A stretch of 40,608 bases of DNA from Sedimenticola thiotaurini. Its GTDB lineage: Bacteria; Pseudomonadota; Gammaproteobacteria; Chromatiales; Chromatiaceae. The position numbers and the translations under genes were made by a program. Below the pieces are notes generated by a model. The model was given only the letters and a program-made list of their open reading frames with translations. It did no database searches and had not been told where the DNA came from. Position 1 is the first letter of the stretch. The number at the start of each line of letters is the position of its first letter. This document shows positions 24,388-34,053 of this stretch, piece after piece. The DNA lies in assembly GCA_007713595.1 (NCBI GenBank), contig VMRY01000089.1, positions 1 to 40,608 on the forward strand, given 5' to 3'.

Positions 24388-25344
24388 ATGGGGGAGCGGG
24401 ATTTGTTTGGTGATGACTGGCTGGCGGCCCAGCAAGCGTTCTGGAACCAGTGGGGCGAAAAGGCAGGCGCTTCTGGGGGCGACCATTCGGCCGCTGTAAA
24501 TCCCTGGGAGATGGCGTTGAATCAGTGGTGGCAGACGCTGGCACCCTCTGCCCCTGAGCTGATGCAGGAGCTGCTTGGTAAGACCGTTGCGCAGGCGAAG
24601 CAACTGTTTCAATTGGCAGAGCTGTTCGCGCAGAATCGAGAAAATTCTGCTGATGAGTTTGACTGGCAATCAGCCATCCAGCAGACGTTTGGTGATCTGC
24701 GTGGCATCATCGCTGGTATTACCGGCGCCATGAACCCGATCCCCGAGGATATGCTCTCCGATTCAGCGATTGATAACTCAACCGCCTATCTTCAACGTCT
24801 CTTTTCGTTTCCTGGTTTGGGTATAGGGCATCGCAGTCAAGCACAACAAAGGGAGATGATCGCCCGATTGATGACGTATCAGAAGGCGCGGCTGGCTTAT
24901 GAACGATTCTTTGTTGATCTCGGCAACAGTGCAGTAGTCCGGTTACAGGAGAAGGTAACGCAACTCGATTCGCAGGGTGAGCGTATAGAGTCTGCCAGGG
25001 CACTCTATGACCTCTGGGTGGAGGCCAGTGAATCGGTCTATGCCGAGCAGGTTATGACACCGGAGTATGTCAAACTCTATGGTGAATTAATCAACAGTCA
25101 GATGGCTGTAAAGCTGCATATGCGCACCATGTTGGATGACAGTTTCACTGCCTTGGGGATGCCGACGACGCGAGATTTCCGTGCACTCGAGCAGCGGGCC
25201 TATGATGATCGTAAGGTAATAAAACAGTTGCAGGCGGAGATGTTGAATAGTAAAGCGACAGCCAAGATAAAAGTTCCAAAGAAAAAGGCAGTCTCCCGTA
25301 AGCGCGCCAACGCTGGTCATCCGCCTAGTGTTAACAGGTCCTAA
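24388..25344 (+). CDS. phaE: Class III PHA synthase subunit PhaE
   Basis: This 318-residue non-catalytic partner of PhaC forms the class III synthase complex at the granule surface. It is recognised by the N-terminal W-rich segment (GDDWLAAQQAFWNQWGEKA), the central LMTYQKARLAYERFFVDLGN and LYDLWVEASESVYAEQVMTP segments, which include the conserved PhaE/PhaC-box region, and its position directly before phaC. The C-terminus is strongly basic (KIKVPKKKAVSRKRAN). ATG 24388 is the only possible start close by, because stop codons lie just upstream in frame; its ribosome-binding site is weak (GCAGGG, 11 bases away). The stop codon is one base from the phaC start codon. Confidence 0.92.
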   Translation: MGERDLFGDDWLAAQQAFWNQWGEKAGASGGDHSAAVNPWEMALNQWWQTLAPSAPELMQELLGKTVAQAKQLFQLAELFAQNRENSADEFDWQSAIQQTFGDLRGIIAGITGAMNPIPEDMLSDSAIDNSTAYLQRLFSFPGLGIGHRSQAQQREMIARLMTYQKARLAYERFFVDLGNSAVVRLQEKVTQLDSQGERIESARALYDLWVEASESVYAEQVMTPEYVKLYGELINSQMAVKLHMRTMLDDSFTALGMPTTRDFRALEQRAYDDRKVIKQLQAEMLNSKATAKIKVPKKKAVSRKRANAGHPPSVNRS

Positions 25345-25345
25345 G

Positions 25346-26416
25346 ATGCCACCCATTGATATCAAACCTGAAAAACTAGCTGAAGAGGCGGCAGATTACG
25401 GCCAGAAACTACAGGCAGGGGTAGAACGTCTGTTCAGTGTCGGAGAAGTTCCCGCCGGTGTTTCTCCCAGAGAAGTGATTTATCGTGAAGATAAACTGAC
25501 GCTCTATCGCTATCTGCCCAATCCATCGGTTACCCGCCCTGTAAACACGATACCCCTGCTGATTGTTTATGCATTGGTCAACAGGCCCTATATGACCGAT
25601 ATCCAGGAAGACAGATCAACGATCAAGAGCTTGCTGGCCACTGGGCAGGAAGTCTATCTGATCGATTGGGGCTATCCGGATGGCGCCGATCGCCTGTTAA
25701 CTCTGGATGACTATGTGAATGGATATATTGATCGCTGTGTTAATCAGGTCCGTCTGCGCCACGGCGTTGAGCAGCTGAATCTGCTTGGTATATGTCAGGG
25801 TGGTGCGCTCAGTCTCTGTTACACCGCCTTGCATCAGGCAAAGGTCCGGAACCTGATCACCATGGTGACTCCGGTAGACTTTCAAACAGCAGATAATATG
25901 TTGAGTGCCTGGGTGCAACATCTGGATGTGGATCTGCTGGTGGATGCCCAGGGCAATATTCCCGGGGAATTTCTTAACTGGACCTTTCTCGCATTGAAAC
26001 CCTTCACCCTGGCTGGACAGAAATATGTTCATCTGCTGGATTCACTGGATGATGATGAGCGGGCAAAAAACTTTCTGCGCATGGAGCAGTGGATATTTGA
26101 TAGCCCGGATCAGGCAGGGGAGGCATTTCGGCAGTTTATTAAACAGTTCTATCAACAGAATGCATTAATAAAGGGGCGGGTTAATCTCGGTGGTCATCTG
26201 GTTAAACTGAAGAAAATCACCTGCCCCGTGTTAAATATCTATGGTGAGCAGGACCACCTGGTGCCGCCTGCTGCCTCGAAGGCTTTAAAGGGGCAATTGG
26301 GTGGGAGTGATTATACTGAAGTGGCCTTTCCTGGCGGGCATATCGGTGTCTATGTCAGTGGCAAGGCGCAGGCGCTGATCCCGCCAACCATTGGTGACTG
26401 GTTGGATCAGCGCTGA
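25346..26416 (+). CDS. phaC: Class III PHA synthase catalytic subunit PhaC
   Basis: This 356-residue alpha/beta-hydrolase-fold enzyme polymerises 3-hydroxyacyl-CoA into polyhydroxyalkanoate. The lipase-like box carries the catalytic cysteine in NLLGICQGGALSL; the aspartate is in NIYGEQDHLVPP and the histidine in FPGGHIGVYVSG. The short length and the adjoining phaE define class III, known from purple sulfur bacteria. The start is ATG 25346, immediately after the phaE stop, with AGGT upstream; an in-frame GTG at 25328 would overlap phaE. It ends four bases from the convergent hisG stop. Confidence 0.95.
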   Translation: MPPIDIKPEKLAEEAADYGQKLQAGVERLFSVGEVPAGVSPREVIYREDKLTLYRYLPNPSVTRPVNTIPLLIVYALVNRPYMTDIQEDRSTIKSLLATGQEVYLIDWGYPDGADRLLTLDDYVNGYIDRCVNQVRLRHGVEQLNLLGICQGGALSLCYTALHQAKVRNLITMVTPVDFQTADNMLSAWVQHLDVDLLVDAQGNIPGEFLNWTFLALKPFTLAGQKYVHLLDSLDDDERAKNFLRMEQWIFDSPDQAGEAFRQFIKQFYQQNALIKGRVNLGGHLVKLKKITCPVLNIYGEQDHLVPPAASKALKGQLGGSDYTEVAFPGGHIGVYVSGKAQALIPPTIGDWLDQR

Positions 26417-26420
26417 TTAA

Positions 26421-27299
26421 TCAGACCATTTTTCTCAGTTCATACTCGAGTATGCCTTCGGCACCAGCGGCCACCAGACGGGGTATCAGGTCTCTTACTT
26501 CGCCAGAATTTACCACTGTCTCAATGGCCAGCCACTCCTGATCGAACAGATGACTGACGGTTGGTGCATGCAGACTGGGCAACATGCCAATAATCTGTTC
26601 GAGCTGATCCGACGGGACATTCATCTTAAGCGCGACTTTTTGACGAGCGGTCAGCGCTGCCTTCAGCAAGGTGGCGATCTGCTCAATCTTCTGCCGTTTC
26701 CAGGGATCCTGCATGGCTGCCTTGTTGGCAATCAGACGCGTCTCGGTGTGCAGAATGTCGCAGACGATACGCAAGCCGTGAGCACGGATAGTGCTGCCAG
26801 TCTCTGTGATCTCGACCACTGCATCCACCAGACCCTCCACCACTTTGGCTTCTGTAGCACCCCAGGAGAACTCAACCTCGGCATTGATACCTCTTTCCTC
26901 CAGGTAGCGCTTGGTAAAGGAGACCAGCTCAGTTGAGATCTTTTTACCCTCCAGATCTTCAATACACTGTATCGGTGACTCCTTGGGTACAACAAGCACC
27001 CACCGGCAGGGCTGATCAGAACTCTTTGAATAGACCAGCTCAGAGATCTCTTCAACTTCATTTTCGGACGCTGTTTCCAGGATCCAGTCATGGCCGGTCA
27101 GGCCGAGGTCGATTGTGCCATTGGCCACGTAGGGGGCCATCTCTTGGGAGCGCACCAGCGCACAGCTGATACCAGCATCATCGATTGAGGGAAAATAGTT
27201 GCGTGAGCGCGGGCTTATGTTCCAGCCAGCCTGTTTGAACAGTGAGAGCGTAGCGCTCTCAAGGCTGCCCTTGGGGATACCGAGTTTCAGTTGTGGCAT
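26421..27299 (-). CDS. hisG: ATP phosphoribosyltransferase, long form
   Basis: This 292-residue first enzyme of histidine synthesis condenses ATP with PRPP. It begins LKLGIPKGSLESATLSLFKQ and contains GTIDLGLTGHDWILE and the PRPP loop EITETGSTIRAHGLRI. The extra C-terminal portion (from about residue 215, MNVPSDQLEQIIGMLPSLHAPTV) is the ACT-like regulatory domain of the long form, so no HisZ is required and feedback inhibition by histidine is expected. It stands alone here, away from other his genes. Confidence 0.95.
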   Translation of the reverse strand: MPQLKLGIPKGSLESATLSLFKQAGWNISPRSRNYFPSIDDAGISCALVRSQEMAPYVANGTIDLGLTGHDWILETASENEVEEISELVYSKSSDQPCRWVLVVPKESPIQCIEDLEGKKISTELVSFTKRYLEERGINAEVEFSWGATEAKVVEGLVDAVVEITETGSTIRAHGLRIVCDILHTETRLIANKAAMQDPWKRQKIEQIATLLKAALTARQKVALKMNVPSDQLEQIIGMLPSLHAPTVSHLFDQEWLAIETVVNSGEVRDLIPRLVAAGAEGILEYELRKMV

Positions 27300-27415
27300 A
27301 GGACTCTTTTCTTGGTCAGTAATGAAATATCAGGAGATTTTAGCCGGTATGCGGTTTAAATATCCATTTCATCCACCCAAAAGACCACACTGAATCCGAC
27401 AGCCTGAATCTATAT

Positions 27416-27446
27416 GACGAGAGATGCCAAGGCAGCATCCCTCATC
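27416..27446 (-). terminator. Hairpin after the ydcH-like gene
   Basis: The segments 27416-27427 and 27435-27446 pair over 12 positions (two G-U) around a seven-base loop, 18 bases past the stop of the ydcH-like gene. No marked T-tract follows. Confidence 0.5.
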
Positions 27447-27463
27447 AAGTCAGTAGTAAACGG

Positions 27464-27706
27464 TTATTTGTTGTCGCGCAAATACTGGTAGATCTGATCC
27501 TTGAGCAGTGTGCGTCTCTTTTTCAGCTCTTCCATTTCCAAGTCATCAATCGGCTGGTTCAGCTCTTCCAGGTTGCGGATTTCGCTGTCCAGTGCGTCGT
27601 GGTTATCCATCAGACTGGCAAATTGTGGGTCTTTTTCGTGCAGCTGTTTAATGGTCTCCTCCAGATTGGGAAATTCGTGGAGGATATCGTGCGTTTCTCC
27701 AAGCAT
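27464..27706 (-). CDS. YdcH family (DUF465) small protein
   Basis: This 80-residue protein of the DUF465/YdcH family is highly charged and predicted to be an alpha-helical coiled coil. Segments are HDILHEFPNLEETIKQLHEK, FASLMDNHDALDSEIRNLEE and LKKRRTLLKDQIYQYLRDN. The length is typical. Function is unknown for the family. It is monocistronic between hisG and comF on the same strand, with its own hairpin downstream. Confidence 0.88.
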   Translation of the reverse strand: MLGETHDILHEFPNLEETIKQLHEKDPQFASLMDNHDALDSEIRNLEELNQPIDDLEMEELKKRRTLLKDQIYQYLRDNK

Positions 27707-27837
27707 GATTCTTTTCCTTTTTGGCAGATGTTGATTGGGACTCTGATCACTCTATATCCAATTATAGGGAACGAATGTGGCTTGGCTATGACTCAAGGCA
27801 ACTGAATAGGCTGGATTTGGTTTACTAATATCTCTTC

Positions 27838-28530
27838 TCAGGGGGTGCGGGCGAGTGCCCAGACATCAACTCGCCGGATACCAGATTTTTTTAACAGGCG
27901 GGCCAGCTCGAATACGGTGCTTCCTGTGGTGACAACATCATCTACCAGCGCAACATGCTCTACTTTGAGTCGCTGTTTTAACCTGAAGCTACCGCGCAAG
28001 TTCTGTTTTCGTTGTTGTCTTTTTAATCCGGCCTGAGGGGGTGTATTTAGCACTCTCTCGCAGCTCTTATGATTGACTGCTATACCAAAATGACGCCCCA
28101 ACGGTCTGGCCAACTCCAGCGCCTGGTTGAAGCCGCGGCGGCATAAACGCTCCGGATGCAGTGGAATGGGGATCAACAACTCGGGCAGTTCAACAGGCGT
28201 CTGCTGATGTCCTAGCCAGAGTTGACTGAGGATGCGGCCATTTGCCAGATTTGCTGAGAATTTGTACTGTCCGATCATCTGGTCGATGGGGTCTGCATAA
28301 CGAAACGGGATCCGGCTGCAGTCAATGATTGGCGGTGCTTGCAGACAGTGTCCGCAGAGTGCGCTGTGTGGATCTGTTATCGGCATGGCGCAGCGCCGAC
28401 AGCAGTGGCGGTTGATCGGCAGATCATCCATACAGCCCGGGCAGAGCACGTCACTGGAGGGGGTCAGGCAGAGCGGGCAGTGGGACGGAAAAAGCGCATC
28501 TAGCATAATATTTATACAATTGTTCACCAT
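27838..28530 (-). CDS. comF: ComF family protein / amidophosphoribosyltransferase-like
   Basis: This 230-residue protein has an N-terminal zinc-ribbon pair (CPLC...CPGC and CRRC...CGHC) and a phosphoribosyltransferase domain with the PRPP-binding loop [20 protein letters not shown]. The family is required for DNA uptake in naturally competent bacteria (ComF) and is called GntX in enterobacteria. The central [20 protein letters not shown] segment is the usual family signature. Its start codon (28528-28530) lies within the left half of the BirA-type operator for the divergent bio operon; an internal ATG at 28506 is an alternative start. Confidence 0.92.
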   Translation of the reverse strand: MVNNCINIMLDALFPSHCPLCLTPSSDVLCPGCMDDLPINRHCCRRCAMPITDPHSALCGHCLQAPPIIDCSRIPFRYADPIDQMIGQYKFSANLANGRILSQLWLGHQQTPVELPELLIPIPLHPERLCRRGFNQALELARPLGRHFGIAVNHKSCERVLNTPPQAGLKRQQRKQNLRGSFRLKQRLKVEHVALVDDVVTTGSTVFELARLLKKSGIRRVDVWALARTP

Positions 28531-28552
28531 GTAAATCCATTTTGGTTGACGA
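28520..28552. promoter_or_regulatory. BirA (biotin repressor) operator
   Basis: TTGTTCACC (28520-28528), 15 bases, then GGTTGACGA (28544-28552) match the proteobacterial BirA operator TTGTAAACC-N14..16-GGTTTACAA at 7/9 positions in each half. It overlaps the -35 of the bioB promoter and the comF start codon. Biotin-loaded BirA should repress bioBFHCD here and may also affect comF. Confidence 0.82.
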
Positions 28553-28573
28553 GCGACCTTGCTCAGGTATTAT
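28546..28573 (+). promoter_or_regulatory. bioB operon sigma-70 promoter
   Basis: TTGACG (28546-28551), a 16-base spacer and TATTAT (28568-28573) form a good sigma-70 promoter whose -35 lies inside the right half of the BirA operator. Confidence 0.72.
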
Positions 28574-28652
28574 AGCGGGCTGTTACAGGGCCCCCATCTC
28601 ACCACTACCCACCATCCCTGTCACATTTGACAGCGTAAGAGGCACGCAGATT

Positions 28653-29678
28653 ATGAACGAAGCAAAAACAAAACACGACTGGAGTCTGGATGAGATTGAA
28701 GCACTGTTCAATCTGCCTTTCAATGATCTCATGTTTCAGGCGCAAACCGTTCATCGTCAGCAATTCGATCCCAACAAGGTACAGGTGAGTACCCTGTTGA
28801 GCGTCAAGACCGGTGCCTGCTCTGAGGATTGTGGCTACTGCTCACAAAGCGCCAAAAATGCCACAGATCTGGAAAAAGAGAAGCTGTTGCCACTGGATGA
28901 GGTGAAAAGGGCAGCGACCGATGCCAAGGAGAAAGGTGCGACCCGATTCTGCATGGGGGCGGCCTGGCGTAATCCGACGGACAAGAATCTGGAGCGGGTT
29001 GTGGAGATGATCAGGGCCGTTCACGATATGGGCATGGAGACCTGTGTGACCCTCGGCATGTTGACTGAATCGCAGGCACAGAGCCTCAAAGACGCGGGGC
29101 TGGATTACTACAATCATAATCTTGATACATCGCCCGAATTCTATGGCAATGTGGTGACTACCCGAACCTATCAGGATCGCCTGGACACACTTGCCCGGGT
29201 ACGTGATCGGGGCATAAATGTCTGCAGTGGGGGTATCTTGGGTATGGGCGAGTCACGCCGTGATCGCGCTTCCATGCTGCGTGAGCTCTCTAATCTACCC
29301 AAACATCCTGAATCAGTGCCGATTAACATGCTGGTACAGGTGGAAGGTACGCCGCTCTACGGTGTTGAGGAGCTGGATCCGTTTGAATTTATCAGGACCA
29401 TCGCCGTTACCAGAATCCTGATGCCGCAATCCTATGTGCGCCTCTCTGCCGGTCGTACCGAGATGAGCGATGAGATGCAGGCGCTCTGTTTTATGGCCGG
29501 TGCCAACTCCATGTTCTATGGCGAGCGTCTGTTGACTACAGAGAATCCCAACGCTGACGCCGATCGCCAGCTGTTTGATCGTCTCGGCCTGAATTTTGAG
29601 ACGTCACAGGAGTTACAGGCGACCGAAAAAGAGTGTGACAGCAAAAAGAAGGTACGCATGGAGATTGAGTTTGGTTGA
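28653..29678 (+). CDS. bioB: Biotin synthase
   Basis: This 341-residue radical-SAM enzyme inserts sulfur into dethiobiotin to make biotin. The radical SAM cluster motif is CSEDCGYC, followed by biotin-synthase signatures [50 protein letters not shown] and the conserved SVRLSAGR-like [12 protein letters not shown] chose ATG 28653 ([20 protein letters not shown]) because the longer frame from 28542 would start inside the promoter. First gene of bioBFHCD. Confidence 0.97.
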   Translation: MNEAKTKHDWSLDEIEALFNLPFNDLMFQAQTVHRQQFDPNKVQVSTLLSVKTGACSEDCGYCSQSAKNATDLEKEKLLPLDEVKRAATDAKEKGATRFCMGAAWRNPTDKNLERVVEMIRAVHDMGMETCVTLGMLTESQAQSLKDAGLDYYNHNLDTSPEFYGNVVTTRTYQDRLDTLARVRDRGINVCSGGILGMGESRRDRASMLRELSNLPKHPESVPINMLVQVEGTPLYGVEELDPFEFIRTIAVTRILMPQSYVRLSAGRTEMSDEMQALCFMAGANSMFYGERLLTTENPNADADRQLFDRLGLNFETSQELQATEKECDSKKKVRMEIEFG

Positions 29679-29753
29679 ACGACAAGGCTTTTTTGGGCTA
29701 CACAAGGGCTCCCATCCCGTATCCATGAAGAGCGCCAAACCAATAGACGAATA

Positions 29754-30917
29754 ATGAAATCACTGCAACAAGAACTGGATCGGCGACGGGCCGAACACCT
29801 CTATCGACGCAGACGGGTGCTCGGTTCGCCGCAGGGGCCGTTGTTGCAGGTGGATGGTGTTGAGCTGCTCAGTTTTTGCAGCAATGACTATCTTGGATTG
29901 GCCAATCACCCCGAGGTGATCGCGGCTATGCAACACGGTGCCAGTAAATACGGTGCCGGCAGCGGTTCCGCCCATCTGGTGTCCGGGCACAGCACGGCCC
30001 ATCACGCCCTGGAAGAGGAGCTGGCAGCGTTTACCGGCAGATCCCGTGCGCTGCTCTATTCCACCGGCTACATGGCGAATCAGGGGGTCATCACTGCCCT
30101 GCTTGGTCGGGGTGACACGATCTATCAGGATCGTCTCAATCATGCCTCGCTGATTGATGGCGGGCTGCTCTCCCGCGCCCATCTGAAACGCTATGCACAT
30201 AATGATATGGCTGCCCTGGCCAGCCAGCTGGATAACCACTCGGGCGGTGAGGCCCTGGTGGCCGTTGATGGTGTCTTCAGTATGGATGGTGATCTCGCGC
30301 CTCTACCTGAGCTGGCCACACTGTGTGCCGGACGGGACGCCTGGTTGTTGGTGGACGATGCCCATGGCCTGGGTGTGCTGGGTAGTGATGGCCGGGGCAG
30401 CGTGGATCATTTTGGTCTGGGTCAGACCGATGTACCTGTCCTGATGGGAACACTGGGCAAGGCGTTTGGAACCTTTGGTGCCTTTGTTGCTGGTTCAGAA
30501 GAGCTGATCGAGACGCTCATTCAGCAGTCACGCAGTTATATTTACACCACAGCACTGCCACCACCGGTGGCTGAGGCCACGCGCGCCAGTCTGCGACTGG
30601 TACAAAAGGAGTCCTGGCGGCGTGAACAGTTGCAACAGCTGATTCGGCAGTTTCGAGCCGGAGCGGAGCAGTTGGGCCTTCTGTTGATGGACTCTGAGAC
30701 AGCGATTCAGCCGCTACTGGCGGGCAGCGCCGAACGAGCCATCAGCTGGAGTCGAGCACTGGAGGAGGAGGGTTTACTGGTCACGGCTATCCGGCCACCG
30801 ACCGTTCCCGAGGGGAGTGCGCGGTTACGGGTCACGCTCTCAGCCAGTCATACAGCTGAACAGGTTGATCGATTGTTGGATGCCCTGGGTCGACTGGATC
30901 AGGGGAACAGCAAATGA
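29754..30917 (+). CDS. bioF: 8-amino-7-oxononanoate synthase
   Basis: This 387-residue PLP enzyme condenses pimeloyl-ACP (or CoA) with alanine. It has [52 protein letters not shown] and the PLP-lysine motif [17 protein letters not shown]. The gene overlaps bioH by four bases and lies 75 bases behind bioB. Confidence 0.97.
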   Translation: MKSLQQELDRRRAEHLYRRRRVLGSPQGPLLQVDGVELLSFCSNDYLGLANHPEVIAAMQHGASKYGAGSGSAHLVSGHSTAHHALEEELAAFTGRSRALLYSTGYMANQGVITALLGRGDTIYQDRLNHASLIDGGLLSRAHLKRYAHNDMAALASQLDNHSGGEALVAVDGVFSMDGDLAPLPELATLCAGRDAWLLVDDAHGLGVLGSDGRGSVDHFGLGQTDVPVLMGTLGKAFGTFGAFVAGSEELIETLIQQSRSYIYTTALPPPVAEATRASLRLVQKESWRREQLQQLIRQFRAGAEQLGLLLMDSETAIQPLLAGSAERAISWSRALEEEGLLVTAIRPPTVPEGSARLRVTLSASHTAEQVDRLLDALGRLDQGNSK

Positions 30918-31690
30918 AGTTATTTCATGAGACATATGGGCAGGGTCCCGACCTAGTGTTGCTGCATGGCTGGGGAATGAATGCCGCTGTCTGGAGCCCG
31001 GTTGTGGCGTCGCTGTCCCGCCACTACAGGGTCACCATAATTGAGATGCCGGGGCATGGCGCGAGTACCTATGAACCTGACCGATCTAAGCTGGATGATT
31101 GGGTTCAGGCCTGTCTCGCTGTTGCCCCAGCCAATGCCGTCTGGGTCGGCTGGTCGCTGGGCGGTCAACTGGCACAACGTGCCGCAGTGCTGGAGCCGGG
31201 GCGTATCTCCAAGCTGGTACTGGTTACATCGAGCCCCAAGTTTGTTGTGGGAGAACAGTGGCCGCATGCCATGGCGCTTGCCACGCTTAAACTGTTTGCC
31301 AAGGCGCTGAGCCGTGATCCGCATCAGACACTGGAACGTTTCCTCTCCCTGCAGGTGCAGGGTGATGAGGTGGCACGGGAGACCTTACGCCTGCTACGCA
31401 AGGATATCGCCATGCGACCGGAGGCCGATCCCCTGGCGTTGGAGCACGGACTAGACCTGCTATTGAATGTCGATCTTCGTACCAGTTTAACTGAAATCCA
31501 GTGCCCGACCCTCTGGCTGTTTGGTGAGCGGGATACGCTGGTACCTGCCGATCTCTGTGATGAGATTGAACAGATGATGCCGGATGCTGAAATACTGATT
31601 TTACAGGGTTGTGCCCACGCGCCGTTTTTGTCCCACCCGCAGCAGTGCCTCCGGGCGCTGAATCATTTCCTCGGATCGAATAATGCCTGA
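30914..31690 (+). CDS. bioH: Pimeloyl-ACP methyl ester esterase
   Basis: This 258-residue alpha/beta hydrolase removes the methyl group from pimeloyl-ACP methyl ester. It shows [12 protein letters not shown] (oxyanion region), the nucleophile elbow [13 protein letters not shown], the acid in [10 protein letters not shown] and the histidine in [13 protein letters not shown]. It overlaps bioF and, by eight bases, bioC. It completes the BioC-BioH pimelate route. Confidence 0.94.
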   Translation: MKLFHETYGQGPDLVLLHGWGMNAAVWSPVVASLSRHYRVTIIEMPGHGASTYEPDRSKLDDWVQACLAVAPANAVWVGWSLGGQLAQRAAVLEPGRISKLVLVTSSPKFVVGEQWPHAMALATLKLFAKALSRDPHQTLERFLSLQVQGDEVARETLRLLRKDIAMRPEADPLALEHGLDLLLNVDLRTSLTEIQCPTLWLFGERDTLVPADLCDEIEQMMPDAEILILQGCAHAPFLSHPQQCLRALNHFLGSNNA

Positions 31691-32570
31691 CCAGAGATTC
31701 ACTATCGATAAACGACAGGCCCGTCTCGCCTTTTCCCGGGCCGCGGAACAGTATGACCAGGTAGCGGTGCTGCAGCGGGAAATCGGTCAACGGATGCTGG
31801 ATCGTTTGGCGCTGGTGCGTCTGCAGCCGGAGGTGATTCTGGATGTAGGCGCCGGTACCGGAGTAGCGACAGCCGCCCTGGCCAGTCGCTATCGCAAATC
31901 CAGGATTTTGGCTTTGGATTTTGCTTTTCCGATGTTGTTGCAGACACGCAAGCGCGGTAGTTGGTTGCGCAAACCGCGCTGTATCTGTGGTGACCTGGAA
32001 CTGCTGCCACTAGCTGATCAGAGTGTTGACCTGATCTACTCCAATGCGGCTATACAGTGGAGCAATGACCTGGACAGTACCTTCGGTGAGTTTCGCCGGG
32101 TACTGCGTCCGGGTGGCTTGTTGATGTTTACCACCTTCGGGCCGGATACGCTGAAGGAGCTGCGGGCCGCCTGGGCGGCGGTGGATGAGGGTTCCCATGT
32201 CAGCAACTTTATCGACATGCACGATGTAGGTGATGCCCTGCTGCGCGCCGGGCTGGCCGATCCGGTGATGGATGTGGATCGGATGATCCTCACCTATGAG
32301 CGGGTCACGGGGCTGATGCGGGATCTGAAGGTCCTGGGTGCGCACAACGTCAACAGTGATCGGCAACGGGGCTTGACAGGTAAAGGACGTATCCAGGCGA
32401 TGCAGTCGGCCTATGAAATGTTTCGCACGGATGAGGGAGTACTGCCTGCCAGTTATGAAGTGGTCTACGGCCATGCCTGGGCACCAGAGGCAGGTCATAA
32501 ATCAAATGCCCCCTCGGTCTCTCTTGATCAGATTACCCATTCACTGGGCCACGCTGGCAAGGTCAGCTGA
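31683..32570 (+). CDS. bioC: Malonyl-ACP O-methyltransferase
   Basis: This 295-residue SAM-dependent methyltransferase methylates malonyl-ACP to start pimelate synthesis. Motif I is VILDVGAGTGVATAALASRY; other BioC features are the N-terminal DKRQARLAFSRAAEQYDQVAVLQ and the SNAAIQWSNDLDSTFGEFRR and TFGPDTLKELRAAW segments. Its start overlaps the end of bioH by eight bases; bioD follows seven bases after its stop. Confidence 0.95.
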   Translation: MPDQRFTIDKRQARLAFSRAAEQYDQVAVLQREIGQRMLDRLALVRLQPEVILDVGAGTGVATAALASRYRKSRILALDFAFPMLLQTRKRGSWLRKPRCICGDLELLPLADQSVDLIYSNAAIQWSNDLDSTFGEFRRVLRPGGLLMFTTFGPDTLKELRAAWAAVDEGSHVSNFIDMHDVGDALLRAGLADPVMDVDRMILTYERVTGLMRDLKVLGAHNVNSDRQRGLTGKGRIQAMQSAYEMFRTDEGVLPASYEVVYGHAWAPEAGHKSNAPSVSLDQITHSLGHAGKVS

Positions 32571-32576
32571 GTTTAA

Positions 32577-33245
32577 ATGAACATCGGTTTTTTCATCACC
32601 GGAACCGATACCGACAGCGGCAAAACAGTGGTTACACTGGGGCTGATGCGGTTGCTGCAGGATCGTGGCTATCGTGTTGCCGCTATGAAGCCGGTAGCCG
32701 CGGGTGCGGAACAAACGATCTATGGCTGGCGCAACAGTGATGCCTTGCAACTACAGGCCCAATCCACAGGGCTGATAGATTATGCAACGCTGAACCCCTA
32801 CCTGTTTGAACCACCGATTGCCCCCCATCTTGCTGCCCGGCAGGCTGGTGTCGCTATCGATTTTTCCAGGATCAGGCACTGCTTCGATGAATTGGCAGAT
32901 CAGGTCGATTGGGTCGTGGTGGAAGGGGCCGGAGGATGGCGTGTACCACTGGGAGAAGATGGAGCCATCGCAGAGCTGGCGGTGTCACTGGAATTGCCTG
33001 TGATACTGGTTGTCGGACTTAAACTGGGCTGTATCAATCACGCCCTGCTGAGTGTTGAATCGATTCTGACTTCTGGGGCCAATTTGATCGGCTGGGTTGG
33101 CAGTCAGGTGGATCCCGATATGCGTTTTGTTGAGGGCAATGTTGAGACATTGAAAAAGAGCATAGATGCCCCCTGCCTTGGGATCGTTCCGCATCTGGAA
33201 CCTTCCGCTGTTAGTACGGCTTACCAGTTTCTTCAGCTACCCTAG
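32577..33245 (+). CDS. bioD: Dethiobiotin synthetase
   Basis: This 222-residue ATPase forms the ureido ring of dethiobiotin from 7,8-diaminopelargonate and CO2. The P-loop is GTDTDSGKTVVTLGLM; VAAMKPVAAGAE and VEGAGGWRVPLGEDGAIAEL are family signatures. Last gene of the bio operon. bioA, whose product makes the BioD substrate, is not in the window. Confidence 0.96.
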   Translation: MNIGFFITGTDTDSGKTVVTLGLMRLLQDRGYRVAAMKPVAAGAEQTIYGWRNSDALQLQAQSTGLIDYATLNPYLFEPPIAPHLAARQAGVAIDFSRIRHCFDELADQVDWVVVEGAGGWRVPLGEDGAIAELAVSLELPVILVVGLKLGCINHALLSVESILTSGANLIGWVGSQVDPDMRFVEGNVETLKKSIDAPCLGIVPHLEPSAVSTAYQFLQLP

Positions 33246-33383
33246 TTACCGCCTAGAAAGCCCAATCATCTCATTTAAGTTCTATTATTCTGCAAGGATC
33301 TGATGACTCTTTAGGCCCCTGTGATAGACTCAAAATCAATCTGGATTGTTGGATAGCTCCTTAAAGGAAACAAGGGGGGTCAC

Positions 33384-34053
33384 TTGGGACGTATACTGAT
33401 CGTAGAAGATGACGTGCTCTTGGGACAGGATATCAGCCTCAAACTACAGCAGTTAGGCTATGAGGTTGTGGCCGTTGTCGCCACATCCGAGGCGGCTCTG
33501 ACAGTCGCGCGTGACAAGCAGCCTGATCTGATCCTGATGGATATCGTTCCGGAGGGCGAGGTCGATGGCATTGAGACGGCTGCACGAATCCGCCAGACCA
33601 ATATTATTCCCATCATCTACCTGACCGCCTACGATGACGAAGAGTTCATCAAACGGGCCTGTATCACCGAACCCTATGGTTATGTACTAAAGCCCTACAC
33701 GGCCCGCGAGTTGCATGCGGTCGTCTCTATATCCCTCTACAAAGCACAGACAGAAAAGATGCTGTATCCGGCGGCACAACGCTCCGCCACTCTGGCAAGC
33801 ATGAGCGATCCGGTAATTATCGTCGATCGATCAGGGTGCTGTAATGCTTGAGGCCATCATCAGAATGAGCGATGGCCTGAATCTTGAGGCCATAGCAGAA
33901 GGCGTTGAAGACGAGAGCCAGCTGCTCTTTTTGCGCTCTCTGGGCTGTACCCTGGTTCAAGAATTCTACTACAGCCGGCCTATCCCTATCCCTGGTGATC
34001 AGTTAGGGGTGCTCGTGGCGGTGGGTTTTAAACCATTTGATGGGGCCAAGTGA
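33384..34053 (+). pseudogene. Remnant of receiver - PAS - ... - EAL protein, out-of-frame internal deletion
   Basis: The first reading frame (33384-33851, TTG start after GGGGGG) encodes an intact receiver: LIVEDD, phospho-acceptor in LILMDIVPEGEVDG, LTAYDDE and VLKPY, followed by the first strand of a PAS domain (LASMSDPVIIVDRSG). It then stops at TGA 33849-33851. The other frame, readable from about 33826 and with an ATG at 33844, continues straight as the end of an EAL phosphodiesterase: MLEAIIRMSDGLNLEAIAEG, VEDESQLLFLRSLGC, then FYYSRPIP. The rest of the PAS domain, any GGDEF and most of the EAL are missing, and the two pieces differ by one frame. The junction is near 33826-33840. The receiver stump may still be translated; the EAL tail cannot be catalytic. 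The EAL tail overlaps the start of the histidine kinase (GTGA). Confidence 0.85.

Noticed and set aside
33844-34053. Independent small EAL-like gene
   Set aside because: It is only the tail end of an EAL domain, without the EAL catalytic motif, and joins the receiver/PAS fragment in another frame; it is better explained as part of one broken gene.
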